In this document: positions 42,219 through 51,767 of the stretch, in pieces | How positions within the stretch are numbered: the first letter of the stretch is position 1 | How the letters are laid out: each line of letters opens with the position of its first letter | Origin: Metaruminococcus_A sp050943475 | GTDB lineage: Bacteria; Bacillota; Clostridia; Oscillospirales; Ruminococcaceae | Assembly: GCA_050943475.1 (NCBI GenBank) | Contig: JBMNPF010000007.1 | Span: 78,554-142,553, forward strand | Reading direction: 5' to 3' | DNA: 64,000 nt | Position numbers and translations under genes: made by a program | The notes under the pieces: generated by a model | Databases searched by the model: none | Told to the model about the DNA's origin: nothing | The model's input: only the letters and a program-made list of their open reading frames with translations

Positions 42219-42243
42219 CAAATCCTGTAATTCTGGGTATACT
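42215..42243 (+). promoter_or_regulatory. Promoter of the T-box leader
   Basis: A consensus TTGACA (42215-42220) and TATACT (42238-42243) are spaced by 17 bases. It overlaps the stop codon of the YhfC gene, and transcription starts near 42250. Confidence 0.8.
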
Positions 42244-42261
42244 ACTGGTAGATATCGTCAC

Positions 42262-42579
42262 AGGCTGTGACGGGGAGGAGTACATGCGTGCCCGAAGCCA
42301 AGAGAGAAAGCGGTTGGTGCGAGCTTTCGTGAGGAGCGTATGGAAGTAGCCCCTGAGCCTTGAACCCAACGGGAGCTTTGACGGGGACGGCGCCGGGCAG
42401 CCGGCGGCCCTGCTGTTTGGTTTCCAAGTAGGCTTCAACGGCTGCCCGCCGTTATCCGGGCGCAGTATCGGAAATTCCCGTACTGGATGAGTGCGGAGCG
42501 GTTTGGCTCCGAAATTGGGTGGTACCGCGGACAAGCTGTCCGTCCTAAAGCAATGGTTTGCTTTAGGACGGTTTTTTTA
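42262..42579 (+). promoter_or_regulatory. T-box riboswitch, probable valine specifier
   Basis: The T-box sequence GGGTGGTACCGCGG is at 42517-42530. A Stem I region (about 42280-42360) contains an AGAGAG-like motif, GGTG and the right-hand specifier strand TGGAAGTAGCCCC. The specifier is read as GTA (valine) at 42346-42348. The antiterminator bulge TGGT would pair with a discriminator A, as in tRNA-Val. Uncharged tRNA should allow read-through. The gene immediately downstream is a glycosidase, and valS comes only after it. Confidence 0.9.
42540..42578 (+). terminator. T-box terminator
   Basis: A 14-bp perfect stem (42540-42553 with 42558-42571) is followed by seven T. It competes with the T-box antiterminator. 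Confidence 0.92.
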
Positions 42580-42620
42580 TGGCAATATTTTAGACAAGAC
42601 AAAATTGTTTTTTGTCTGTA

Positions 42621-42649
42621 TTGCTTTCATTTGTTCAATTCAGTAGAAT
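42621..42649 (+). promoter_or_regulatory. Possible private promoter of the glycosidase gene
   Basis: TTGCTT (42621-42626) and TAGAAT (42644-42649) are spaced by 17 bases, downstream of the T-box terminator. A cre-like sequence matching 12 of 14 consensus positions lies at 42676-42689, which might allow catabolite control. Confidence 0.45.
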
Positions 42650-42724
42650 AAAGTTGTAAACAGTGATTTTCTAATTGAGAGCGTTAAACGGATAAAATAT
42701 GAAATAAAGTAAGGGGCTGAAACA

Positions 42725-45235
42725 ATGAAACAAACAATTATGTTGAATTCCTGGAAAATCAAGCAATGTGGCAGCTTGGCACAGTTGAGCCAAAAGGATA
42801 CGCCCGTTCTGGTAAAAAAGTATGACGGCGAATGGATTGAAATCGGTGGGATCATGGAGGTGCAGGAGGCCCTGATCCAAAAGGGACTTCTGAGCGGGTC
42901 GATCATCGAAGACGCAGATGCTGAATACTGCCAATGGATCAATGAAAACGACTGGGCTTATCAGTGTGCGTTTGATAAGCCCGCGGCAGCCGGGAAGAAT
43001 ATCGTCCTTGAATTCAAGGGACTGGACACGGTGGCAGATATTTATTTGAACGGCGTTTTTTTAGGAACGGGAAACACCATGTACAAAGGCTTCCGGTTTG
43101 AAGTCGGCGAGTTGTTAAAGGAGGAAAATGAGCTCCTCGTCTATTTTCACGCGCATGAAAAGATGTTGAAAATTTACGAGGAGACAATGCCGGACGAGTG
43201 GAAAGGCCATGTACCTGCCCGCGCCTTGCTGCATAAATCGGACGACTACGCGGCTACTTTCGGTTATAAGCCGGTTGGCTTGTTTGACGACGTCCTGCTG
43301 GAAATTACAGATGAAACCCGGCTGGATGAGACCGACCTGAATGTGTCGTTTTCTCCCGACCGGTCGTCAGCTTCGGCAGCATTCTGCGCTGGCGGCCCAG
43401 CCTGCGAAGGAACGGTTGAAGTGGAGTTTTCAATTGAGGAAGAAAACGGCGCCAACCGGCAGACAGTAAAAGTAAAAGCGGAGATGGGAGAGAACGGCTG
43501 GTCGGCAAAATCGGTCCTGACAATAGCCAATCCCCGTCTGTGGTGGCCTAAGGGCTATGGAGACCAGAACCTTTACCGTATTTCCTACGCCGTTTACACT
43601 GGCGGGATCAAAAGAGACGAGGTTGTAAAATTAACCGGTCTGCGGGATGTGCGACTGGTCGGCAGCATGAAATTTGAAATAAACGGTACGGTGATCCGGT
43701 TCTGGGGCAGCAATTTGGCACCGATCTGGGGGCTTACCAACCGTTACAATTCGGAGGTAGTGCTGGATTTGATCCGCAAGGCCGACTACGGCAACTGTAA
43801 CATACTGCGAATTTGGGGACCGAGCCAGCCCTACAAGGATGAACTCTACGCTGAATGCGACCGCCGTGGAATTATGCTTTGGCAGGACTTTCCCACCGGA
43901 GGCTCTGAAATGCCGGATTCCAAGGAGCAGCAGGCGCTTTACCTTGAGGAAGCCGCCCAGATGATCCGGCGGTTGAAGCATCATCCAAGCATTATGCTTT
44001 GGTGTGGCGGCAACGAAAATATTTACATGAGCGAATACTTGGAGGATAAAACCTCCAGAATTGGCTTTGAAATGCTGATTTACGGTTTTAAAAAGCTCTG
44101 TATGGAGCTTGATCCGTACCGGTATTACCATATTTCCTGTCCGTATGAGGGCCTTACCACTAACGACCACTCTTTTGGTGACGCCCATGGAAGCCGCGCT
44201 TTTCTCTCTTATTTTCCATACGAGCAGTACCCTAATTTCCTGTCTGAAACCATTCGTGTCTACCCATTGCAGTATAAGAGCCTTAAAAAATTTATGAAAG
44301 ATGAGATCTGGGAAGAGGGGTATATTGACTACCATCCTTTTGGAAGAGAATTCCCCATGCCGTCCGGCTGGGCGAAACGCCTTGGCAACTTTGGACAGAA
44401 AAAGCTGGGGCCCATTGACAATTACTACAGTGCCCGCAACCCCTATGAACTGATATACAAGTTTACCGCTGCGGCGGGGCAGGATATCTACGACATGATT
44501 TCACGCTGCCGCCATGGAAACCCGGCATGGAAAAGCTGGGAGGAGCGGGCCTGTAACGGCTTCATGTCTTGGAAGTTTAACGATCCATGGCCGCAGTTTT
44601 ACTGTGCGTCAGTCGATTATTATGGGGAATGCGCCCTGACCTATTACTGGATCAAGCGTGCGTTTTCTCCGGTTCTTGTTGACTTTGAGGTGGGAGACCA
44701 TATTTACCTTTGGGGAGCCAACGATACTCCGGAAGATTCAGCGGGCTTCCTTGAAGTAAAAGTATACGATTTAAAAAATGCCGCAGTTAAACAGGAATTC
44801 AGCATTCCTGCCGCAATTCCTGCGGGGGAATCTCGTATTCTTACTACCCTTGACCGGCTGGGGTCTATCCGTTGGGACAGTGTTCTCTACGCTTGCTACA
44901 AAGATAAAGACGGGAAGGTTATTTCCTCTGCTACCGGTTATGTTACAAAAGAAAATATGTTGCCTTTCCCGGAGGCAGAGCTCTCGCTTTCTTATTCTTC
45001 AGGCTGTTTAACGATTACGGCCGATCAGTTTGCCCGGTGCGTTGAGCTTTCCGGCGGCGAGGATGGCGAAGAGTTCGGCTGGTATTTTGAGGACAATTAT
45101 TTTGATTTGATGCCGTTTGAAACAAAGCGGGTTATGGTTTATAGCAAACATTCTGCCGGCGTTATTTCGGCTAAGGCCCATTACTCAAATAAGGTTACCC
45201 GGGTTTCTGTGGAGGGTGTTTCAGAGCTTCGGTAG
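42725..45235 (+). CDS. Glycoside hydrolase family 2, beta-mannosidase-like
   Basis: This 836-residue protein has the GH2 layout: an N-terminal jelly-roll (about 10-180, with GLDTVADIYLNGVFLGTGNTMY), immunoglobulin-like domains and a central TIM barrel. The acid/base Glu is in MLWCGGNEN, and the probable nucleophile Glu is in PNFLSETIRVYP. The SWKFNDPWPQFYCASVDYYG block is typical of beta-mannosidases. No signal peptide is present, so it acts in the cytosol on small oligosaccharides. It lies between a valine T-box and valS, and its base composition is more A/T-rich than the flanks, which suggests insertion. No sugar transporter is adjacent. Confidence 0.88.
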   Translation: MKQTIMLNSWKIKQCGSLAQLSQKDTPVLVKKYDGEWIEIGGIMEVQEALIQKGLLSGSIIEDADAEYCQWINENDWAYQCAFDKPAAAGKNIVLEFKGLDTVADIYLNGVFLGTGNTMYKGFRFEVGELLKEENELLVYFHAHEKMLKIYEETMPDEWKGHVPARALLHKSDDYAATFGYKPVGLFDDVLLEITDETRLDETDLNVSFSPDRSSASAAFCAGGPACEGTVEVEFSIEEENGANRQTVKVKAEMGENGWSAKSVLTIANPRLWWPKGYGDQNLYRISYAVYTGGIKRDEVVKLTGLRDVRLVGSMKFEINGTVIRFWGSNLAPIWGLTNRYNSEVVLDLIRKADYGNCNILRIWGPSQPYKDELYAECDRRGIMLWQDFPTGGSEMPDSKEQQALYLEEAAQMIRRLKHHPSIMLWCGGNENIYMSEYLEDKTSRIGFEMLIYGFKKLCMELDPYRYYHISCPYEGLTTNDHSFGDAHGSRAFLSYFPYEQYPNFLSETIRVYPLQYKSLKKFMKDEIWEEGYIDYHPFGREFPMPSGWAKRLGNFGQKKLGPIDNYYSARNPYELIYKFTAAAGQDIYDMISRCRHGNPAWKSWEERACNGFMSWKFNDPWPQFYCASVDYYGECALTYYWIKRAFSPVLVDFEVGDHIYLWGANDTPEDSAGFLEVKVYDLKNAAVKQEFSIPAAIPAGESRILTTLDRLGSIRWDSVLYACYKDKDGKVISSATGYVTKENMLPFPEAELSLSYSSGCLTITADQFARCVELSGGEDGEEFGWYFEDNYFDLMPFETKRVMVYSKHSAGVISAKAHYSNKVTRVSVEGVSELR

Positions 45236-45297
45236 ACGTTCGGGTAGACGATTTTAAAAGTTGGCTGTTTGACAGCTGTTGAATGAAGGAGGAAGTT

Positions 45298-47916
45298 ATG
45301 GCGAAACAACTTGAAAAACTCTATAACCCCAAAGAGGTTGAGGACAGGACGTACCAGTTCTGGATGAACGGCGGCTACTTTACCGCCAAGCCGGATCCGG
45401 AGAAAAAGCCGTATACCATTGTCATCCCGCCGCCGAACATCACAGGGCAGCTCCACATGGGGCACGCGCTGGATGAAACGCTGCAGGATATCCTCATCCG
45501 TTATAGGCGGATGCAGGGCTATGCCGCTCTTTGGATTCCAGGCACCGACCACGCCTCGATTGCGACCGAGGCGAAGATTGTGGAAGCTATGCGCAAAGAA
45601 GGGCTTTCCAAGGCCGATTTGGGCCGTGAAAAATTTTTGGAGCGCGCTTGGGCGTGGAAAGAACAGTACGGCGGCCGCATTGTGGAACAGCTCAAAAAGC
45701 TGGGTACCTCCTGCGACTGGAGCCGTGAACGGTTTACCCTGGATGAAGGCTGTTCCGATGCGGTGAAAGAGGTCTTTGTCAAACTCTACGACAAGGGGCT
45801 TATTTACCGCGGCGAGCGCATCATCAACTGGTGCCCGCACTGTTGCACTTCGATTTCGGATGCCGAGGTGGAGTACAGCGAGCAGGCGGGGCATTTCTGG
45901 CACATCAACTACCCACTTGCCGATGGCAGCGGCTTTATTGAGATTGCCACCACCCGGCCGGAGACCCTGCTTGGCGATACCGCCGTTGCGGTTCATCCGG
46001 ACGACCCGCGCTACAAGGATATGGTCGGTAAAATGCTCGTTCTGCCGCTCGTCGGGCGTGAGATCCCGGTGGTGGCTGACAGCTATGTCGATATGGAATT
46101 TGGAACCGGCGCGGTGAAGATTACCCCGGCGCACGACCCGAACGACTTCGAGGTCGGCCTGCGCCACGACCTGCCGGTCATCAACGTCATGACCGACGAT
46201 GCGCATATTAACCAAAACGGCGGCAAATATGAGGGGATGGACCGCTACGAGGCCCGCAAGGCCATTGTGGCCGATTTGGAAAAAGAGGGTGTTTTGGTCA
46301 AGGTCCGCGACCATGCCCACAACGTTGGGAGCTGCTACCGCTGCAACACCACTGTTGAGCCGCGGGTTTCCAAGCAGTGGTTTGTTAAAATGGAACCGCT
46401 CGCAAAGCCTGCCATTGAGGCGGTGCGGAATGGCGAGACCCGGTTTATCCCGGAGCGGTTTGAAAAGATTTATTTCCACTGGATGGAGAACATCAAAGAC
46501 TGGTGTATCTCCCGCCAGCTCTGGTGGGGGCACCGTATCCCGGCATATTATTGCGACGCCTGCGGGGAAATGGTGGTTTCCAAAGACCATGTGGATGTCT
46601 GCCCCAAATGCGGTGCAAAAATGCGGCAGGACGAAGATACGCTGGACACTTGGTTCTCCTCTGCCCTTTGGCCCTTTTCGACCCTTGGCTGGCCGAATGA
46701 GACCGAGGATTTCAAATACTTCTACCCGACCTCCACGCTGGTCACTGGTTACGACATCATCTTCTTCTGGGTGGCGCGGATGATCTTCTCCGCCATTGAG
46801 CAGACCGGGGAAACCCCGTTTGATACGGTGTTCATCCACGGGATTGTGCGCGACGCGCAGGGCAGAAAGATGTCCAAATCCCTTGGCAACGGCATTGACC
46901 CGCTGGTGGTCATCGACGAGTTCGGCGCGGATGCTCTGCGCTTTATGCTCGCCACCGGCAACAGCCCGGGAAACGATATGCGCTATTCCGACGATAAGGT
47001 CCGCGCCAGCCGCAACTTCGCGAACAAGCTGTGGAATGCATCCCGGTTTATCCTCATGAATCTCTCGGAGGAAATCACCGACGAATCCCTGCCGGAAACC
47101 CTTGCCGCCGAGGACAAATGGGTGCTCGCTCAGTACAACGAGCTGGTGCGCCAGGTGACCGAGAACCTCGATAATTTCGAGCTCGGCATTGCGGTCGCCA
47201 AACTCTACGATTTCATTTGGGACGTTTTCTGCGACTGGTATATTGAGCTTTGCAAGGCCCGTTTGCAGGCAGGCGGCGAGCAGTCGCTGAACGCACAGCG
47301 TGTGCTGGTCTATGTGATGAGCAATACCCTCAAGCTGCTACACCCGTTTATGCCGTTTATTACCGAGGAAATCTGGCAGGCGCTCCCGCATACCGGCGAG
47401 AGCATTATGGTTGCCAAATTCCCGGAATACAGCGAAGCCTTTACTTTTGCGGAGGAGGAACGGGAGTTCGGCCGCGTGGTGGACGCCATCAAGGCCATCC
47501 GCAATGCGCGGGCTGAAATGAACGTGCCGCCGTCCCGCAAGGCGAAAGTATACATTGAAACCCAGTATGCAGATACTTTTGCGGCGGGTGAGCCGTTCGT
47601 CAAGCGCCTTGCCGGGGCTTCTGAGGTGGAAATTGCGCCAGAATACCATTTAGAGGGCGCTGTTTCCGCTGTGACCGACAGTGCGCGCATCTTTATCCCG
47701 CTTTCGGATCTCATCGATCGGGAAAAGGAGCTTGCACGTTTGAACAAAGAGCTTGCCGCCTGCCAGAAAGATATTTCCATCATCAGCGGCAAGCTTGGCA
47801 ACGAGCGCTTTGTTGCAAAAGCGCCGGAGCAGGTGGTTGCGCAGGAGCGCGAGAAACTTGCACGCGCCGAAGAGCGCCTTGCTAAAATTGAGGAAAGCCT
47901 GAAAGCTCTGCAATAA
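45298..47916 (+). CDS. valS: Valyl-tRNA synthetase
   Basis: This class I aminoacyl-tRNA synthetase of 872 residues charges tRNA-Val and edits misactivated threonine. Signature motifs are PPPNITGQLHMGHALD (HIGH-type), the editing domain with TTRPETLLGDTAVAVHP, KMSKSLGNGIDP (KMSKS) and a C-terminal coiled coil (LIDREKELARLNKELAAC). The ATG at 45298 follows GGAGG. No T-box or clear promoter lies in the 62 bases between the glycosidase and valS, so valS appears to depend on the T-box transcript that starts 3 kb upstream. Confidence 0.97.
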   Translation: MAKQLEKLYNPKEVEDRTYQFWMNGGYFTAKPDPEKKPYTIVIPPPNITGQLHMGHALDETLQDILIRYRRMQGYAALWIPGTDHASIATEAKIVEAMRKEGLSKADLGREKFLERAWAWKEQYGGRIVEQLKKLGTSCDWSRERFTLDEGCSDAVKEVFVKLYDKGLIYRGERIINWCPHCCTSISDAEVEYSEQAGHFWHINYPLADGSGFIEIATTRPETLLGDTAVAVHPDDPRYKDMVGKMLVLPLVGREIPVVADSYVDMEFGTGAVKITPAHDPNDFEVGLRHDLPVINVMTDDAHINQNGGKYEGMDRYEARKAIVADLEKEGVLVKVRDHAHNVGSCYRCNTTVEPRVSKQWFVKMEPLAKPAIEAVRNGETRFIPERFEKIYFHWMENIKDWCISRQLWWGHRIPAYYCDACGEMVVSKDHVDVCPKCGAKMRQDEDTLDTWFSSALWPFSTLGWPNETEDFKYFYPTSTLVTGYDIIFFWVARMIFSAIEQTGETPFDTVFIHGIVRDAQGRKMSKSLGNGIDPLVVIDEFGADALRFMLATGNSPGNDMRYSDDKVRASRNFANKLWNASRFILMNLSEEITDESLPETLAAEDKWVLAQYNELVRQVTENLDNFELGIAVAKLYDFIWDVFCDWYIELCKARLQAGGEQSLNAQRVLVYVMSNTLKLLHPFMPFITEEIWQALPHTGESIMVAKFPEYSEAFTFAEEEREFGRVVDAIKAIRNARAEMNVPPSRKAKVYIETQYADTFAAGEPFVKRLAGASEVEIAPEYHLEGAVSAVTDSARIFIPLSDLIDREKELARLNKELAACQKDISIISGKLGNERFVAKAPEQVVAQEREKLARAEERLAKIEESLKALQ

Positions 47917-48142
47917 GGGGAGCGGTAAGGGCTTTGGAGTAGAAACCGGTGGAGACTTTGAAGCAGAAAAAGGGCCTGAGCGTTGTTTTGACACACGCTT
48001 TGGTGAGCGGCCCACATGTAGTTGAACCGGCTAACATGCCCGAAGACCCTGCCCTGCGCGCCGCGTGAGGCGTGCGGAGGCTCTACCGTTCTGTCAGGTC
48101 TACATTGATGCGGATGTTTCGGATTGGAAGGGAGGTCGTTTG

Positions 48143-49423
48143 GTGAATTACCGGCAAGCGTTGGAATACATCCATTCCCAAAAGCGGTTTGGGCCTAAGC
48201 CGGGCCTGGAGCGCATTCAAAAACTGCTTTGCCTGCTGGGGAATCCGCAGGAACGGCTGCGGTTTGTCCATGTTGCGGGTACCAACGGCAAGGGTTCGAC
48301 CACGGTGATGACTGCTTCGGTGCTTCAGGAGGCGGGTTACAAGACCGGCGTGTTTATCTCTCCTTATGTTCTGGATTTCCGTGAGCGGATTCAGGTTGAC
48401 CGGGAGATGATCCCGGAGGGCGACCTCGTCTGGCTGGTGGAGCGGGTAAGGCCGCTTGTGGAGCAGATGCGCGCAGACGGCGAAATCGTTGCGGAATTTG
48501 AGCTGGTCACCGCTTTGGCAATGTGTTATTTTGAGCAGCAGCGGTGTGACATTGTCTGTCTGGAAGTTGGCATTGGCGGGCGGTTTGATTCCACCAACGT
48601 CATTGCGCCGCCGCTTGCGGCGGTAGTTGCCGCCGTTTCGCTCGACCACACCCAGATTCTGGGGGATACGGTGGAACAGATCGCCGCTGAAAAGGCGGGG
48701 ATCATCAAGCGGAATACCGATGTTGTCTGCTACGCGAAGCAGGATCCGGAGGTGCTTGCCGTCCTGATGCAGCGCTGCGCCGAAACCGGGAGCCGGCTTA
48801 TCCTGCCCAGTGCCGGTTCGGCGGAAATCAAATCCCTTACGGCGTTTGGTTCGGATTTTGCCTACGGCGGGGAGGAGTACCACATCCGCCTGGCGGGGGA
48901 ACACCAGGTTTACAATGCCCTTTCGGCGATTGAGACCATTCGTGTTCTGCAAAACAAGGGGTTTGCCGTGCGTGAGGAGCAGCTCAAAAACGGCCTTGCA
49001 AGCGCGGGGTTTCCCGCCCGGTTCGAGGTGCTGCACGAGCACCCGATGATTATCCTTGACGGCGCGCACAATCCCGGCGGTGCTAGGGTGCTGGCCGCAG
49101 CGCTCCGTTCGCTGGGAAGGGGAAAGATTGCGGCGGTGATCGGTATGCTTGCCGAAAAAGAGGCAGCCGCCCTGCTGGGTGAAATTGGTCCGCTGTGCGC
49201 CCGGCTGGTTGCGGTGGATATTGACAGCCCCCGTGCGCTGGGGCGGGACGCCCTTTGTGCGGCGGCGCGCACCTGTTGTGCGGACTGCCGTTCCGCTCCG
49301 GATTACGCCGGAGCTATCCGGCTTGCGGCCGAAGCGGTGGGGGAGGATGGCGTTGTGATCATCTGCGGCTCGCTTTATCTTGCGGCGGATATCCGCGAAA
49401 TTGCTTTGGCATACAAGAACTGA
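48143..49423 (+). CDS. folC: Folylpolyglutamate synthase/dihydrofolate synthase
   Basis: This Mur-ligase-family enzyme of 426 residues adds glutamate to folates. Visible features are the P-loop VAGTNGKGSTTVM, ISPYVLDFRERIQVD, CLEVGIGGRFDSTNVI, SLDHTQILGDTVEQIAAEKAGIIK and the C-terminal DGAHNPGGARVL. The GTG at 48143 is chosen because GGAGG is 8 bases upstream; the frame is open 78 bases further. valS-folC is a common Firmicute order. The 226-base gap after valS holds no gene. Confidence 0.95.
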   Translation: MNYRQALEYIHSQKRFGPKPGLERIQKLLCLLGNPQERLRFVHVAGTNGKGSTTVMTASVLQEAGYKTGVFISPYVLDFRERIQVDREMIPEGDLVWLVERVRPLVEQMRADGEIVAEFELVTALAMCYFEQQRCDIVCLEVGIGGRFDSTNVIAPPLAAVVAAVSLDHTQILGDTVEQIAAEKAGIIKRNTDVVCYAKQDPEVLAVLMQRCAETGSRLILPSAGSAEIKSLTAFGSDFAYGGEEYHIRLAGEHQVYNALSAIETIRVLQNKGFAVREEQLKNGLASAGFPARFEVLHEHPMIILDGAHNPGGARVLAAALRSLGRGKIAAVIGMLAEKEAAALLGEIGPLCARLVAVDIDSPRALGRDALCAAARTCCADCRSAPDYAGAIRLAAEAVGEDGVVIICGSLYLAADIREIALAYKN

Positions 49424-49439
49424 CAATCTTTTTTACACT

Positions 49440-49477
49440 AAGCCTGTATCATATTTGATACAGGCTTGTTTTTTTGT
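49440..49477 (+). terminator. Terminator after folC
   Basis: A stem of about 14 bp (49440-49453 with 49457-49470) is followed by seven T. Only 40 bases separate it from spoIIAA, and no sigma-H promoter is obvious there. Confidence 0.85.
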
Positions 49478-49518
49478 CGCAGACCAAAACATGCGGCGGA
49501 AGATAGGAGGAATATCAG

Positions 49519-49824
49519 GTGAATCTGCAAATAAATGTGTCGGATGAGCTCGTCACTGTTTATCTGACAGGGGAAATTGACCACCACAGCGCCAGGGAAA
49601 TCCGCGAAGAAATTGACCGGAGCATTGAGAGCAACCGGCCGCGCACCCTGGTGATGGACTTTAAAAACGTGGGCTTTATGGACAGCAGCGGAATTGGCCT
49701 TGTCATGGGGCGGTACAAGCTGATGCAGACGATGGACGGCGAAGTAAAAATTTTACATACGCCGAACCACATAAAAAAAGTGATGCGGCTTGCAGGACTG
49801 GACAAGCTGGCGACAATCGAGTAG
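49519..49824 (+). CDS. spoIIAA: Anti-sigma F factor antagonist SpoIIAA
   Basis: This 101-residue STAS-domain protein releases sigma F by binding SpoIIAB when dephosphorylated in the forespore. The phosphorylatable Ser is in MDSSGIGLVMGRYK. The GTG start at 49519 follows AGGAGG. First gene of the spoIIA operon. Confidence 0.96.
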   Translation: MNLQINVSDELVTVYLTGEIDHHSAREIREEIDRSIESNRPRTLVMDFKNVGFMDSSGIGLVMGRYKLMQTMDGEVKILHTPNHIKKVMRLAGLDKLATIE

Positions 49825-49838
49825 CGGAGGGGCAGGAC

Positions 49839-50282
49839 ATGAAGGTTCAAAATGAGATGAAACTGACGTTTCAAAGCAATTCGGTCAACGAGGCGTTTGC
49901 ACGCAGCGCGGTAGCCTCCTTTTTCACCCAGCTTGACCCCACGCTGGATGAGCTGACTGACATTAAAACAGCGGTGTCGGAGGCGGTGACCAACTGCATT
50001 GTTCACGCCTACCGGGATACCATTGGCCCCATTGCCATTACGGCGCGGGTGCTGGAGGGGGGAACCGCCTACATAAAAATCAAAGACCGCGGCTGCGGTA
50101 TTGAGGATGTGAAAAAGGCGATGGAACCCATGTTTACAACTGCACCGGAGGAGGAACGCGCCGGCCTGGGGTTTGCAGTGATGGAGAGCTTTATGGATTC
50201 GCTCCATGTAAGCTCCAAGCCCGGAAAAGGCACAACGGTGCTTCTGCGCAAAAAACTGAACTCCCGTAGCCGCAATGGTTAA
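49839..50282 (+). CDS. spoIIAB: Anti-sigma F factor SpoIIAB
   Basis: This 147-residue GHKL-type kinase holds sigma F inactive and phosphorylates SpoIIAA. The ATP-binding boxes are seen in DIKTAVSEAVTNCIVHAY (N box), IKDRGCGIEDV (G1) and EEERAGLGFAVMESFMD (G2). It lies 15 bases after spoIIAA with GGAGG, and its stop overlaps the sigF start by 8 bases. Confidence 0.97.
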   Translation: MKVQNEMKLTFQSNSVNEAFARSAVASFFTQLDPTLDELTDIKTAVSEAVTNCIVHAYRDTIGPIAITARVLEGGTAYIKIKDRGCGIEDVKKAMEPMFTTAPEEERAGLGFAVMESFMDSLHVSSKPGKGTTVLLRKKLNSRSRNG

Positions 50283-50940
50283 AGCGCCTGCGGAACGCGA
50301 CCGCTTTGTTGAGGAAAACATGGGTCTGGTGCATGCCTGTGCCAACCGATTCCGGGGCAAGGGGATTGAATACGACGACCTTTTTTCTGCCGGATGTATG
50401 GGGCTTGTCAAAGCGTTTGACGCTTTTGACGACCAGCGCGGCGTCCGTTTTTCCACCTACGCCGTCCCGGTCATCCTGGGTGAAATGCGCCGTCTGTTCC
50501 GCGACGGCGGCTCGGTCAAGGTGAGCAGGAGCTTAAAGGAGCTTTCCATGAAGGTGGCGCGCGAACGGGAGCGCATCCTTCAAAAGACGGGAAGGGAGCC
50601 TGCGGTTTCTGAAATTGCCGACGCGCTCGGCGTAGACCCGGATGAGGTTGTGGAGGCGGTTAACGCTGGTACGCCCACCGTTTCGCTCACCGAGAGCGAG
50701 GAGGAGGGCGGCGGGCAGATTGACGTCCGTGTGGAAACGCTGGAGGAACAGCTTGCCGACTCCATTTCCCTTAAGGAGGTCATTGGCCAGCTGGAGCCAA
50801 AGGACCGCATGCTCATTGTCCTGCGCTATTTTAAAGGGAAAACCCAATCGGAGACGGCGCAGATGCTTGGAATGACCCAGGTGCAGGTTTCCCGGCGGGA
50901 AAAGAAGATCCTCGCCGCGCTCCGGGAACGCCTGTTGTGA
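50275..50940 (+). CDS. sigF: RNA polymerase sporulation sigma factor F
   Basis: This 221-residue forespore sigma factor has region 2 (DLFSAGCMGLVKAFDAFDDQRGVRFSTYAVPVILGEMRR), region 3 (SVKVSRSLKELSMK) and region 4 (MLIVLRYFKGKTQSETAQMLGMTQVQVSRREKKIL). The gene order AA-AB-sigF confirms identity over the paralogous sigma G. The residue strings are cited only to place the regions at about 38-75, 82-95 and 180-213. spoVA genes, often next, are absent. Confidence 0.96.
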   Translation: MVKAPAERDRFVEENMGLVHACANRFRGKGIEYDDLFSAGCMGLVKAFDAFDDQRGVRFSTYAVPVILGEMRRLFRDGGSVKVSRSLKELSMKVARERERILQKTGREPAVSEIADALGVDPDEVVEAVNAGTPTVSLTESEEEGGGQIDVRVETLEEQLADSISLKEVIGQLEPKDRMLIVLRYFKGKTQSETAQMLGMTQVQVSRREKKILAALRERLL

Positions 50941-50992
50941 CGGCGTGCAGGCGTTTTCGTAAATGGTGTGGATCAGTGTGCGCCGGCAATGT

Positions 50993-51041
50993 CCAAAACA
51001 AAAGGCAGATGGTTTTCGTAACCATCTGCCTTTTGTTTTGG
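50993..51041. terminator. 22-bp perfect hairpin terminator after sigF
   Basis: A perfect stem of about 22 bp (50993-51014 with 51020-51041) has a 5-base loop and a T-rich distal arm. It closes the spoIIA operon. Confidence 0.8.
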
Positions 51042-51212
51042 CTTTCCGGTATGGGCCATTGAACCGGCGCCGGGTTCTGTGCTATGCTAGAAAAAAGCGT
51101 TGCGGCCGCCTGGAAGGAACGAGGCGGGAAATGCTTGAAAAAATTTTTAAAAATAGTGAAACGATTGGGTAATCCAAAACGAATTATAAAATAGAGGGAA
51201 AGAGGTGACGGT

Positions 51213-51767
51213 GTGGAACAGGAACGCCACTGGATCCGGCAGGTTCAGAAACGGCAGAACGCACAGGCGGCAAACCAGCTGGTTTCACGGTATTACAACG
51301 AAATCTACGTTTATTCCTACCGTCAGCTCGGCGGCAAGGAGGCCGCAATGGATTTGACGCAGGAGATTTTTATTGCGGCGTTGCAGTCCATTGAGCGGTA
51401 CGATTGCCGCAAAGGCAGCTTCCGCGCCTGGCTTTACCGGATTGCGACCAACAAAATCATTGACAGCCGAAGAAAGACTTCTGTTTTGAGCATCCCGCTG
51501 GAAGAAACTGAACTGGCAGATGAACGCGAAATGCTGGTTCAAACGGTTGAGCAGCGCGGACTGCTGGAAAAGATTGAGCGGTATGTCAGTGGGTTGGACC
51601 ACGATACCCAGCAAATTTACCGGTTGCATCTCTACGGGGCGTACAGCTTCCCGGAGATTGCCCATATGCTGGGCCGGGAAGAAGCGGCGGTAAAGTCGCG
51701 TTATTACAGGCTGCTGAACGCACTGAGAAAGGAGTTTGAAGATGAATATTCCCATGCCGGGGCCTGA
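51213..51767 (+). CDS. ECF-type RNA polymerase sigma factor
   Basis: This 184-residue extracytoplasmic function sigma factor has region 2 (about 20-85, AAMDLTQEIFIAALQSIERYD and FRAWLYRIATNKIID) and region 4 (about 120-175, FPEIAHMLGREEAAVKSRYYRLLNALRKE). A GTG start at 51213 follows AGAGGTGA. It heads a five-gene operon with a membrane protein and an ABC exporter. The overlap with the next gene is 26 bases. The membrane protein is the natural candidate for its anti-sigma factor. Confidence 0.9.
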   Translation: MEQERHWIRQVQKRQNAQAANQLVSRYYNEIYVYSYRQLGGKEAAMDLTQEIFIAALQSIERYDCRKGSFRAWLYRIATNKIIDSRRKTSVLSIPLEETELADEREMLVQTVEQRGLLEKIERYVSGLDHDTQQIYRLHLYGAYSFPEIAHMLGREEAAVKSRYYRLLNALRKEFEDEYSHAGA

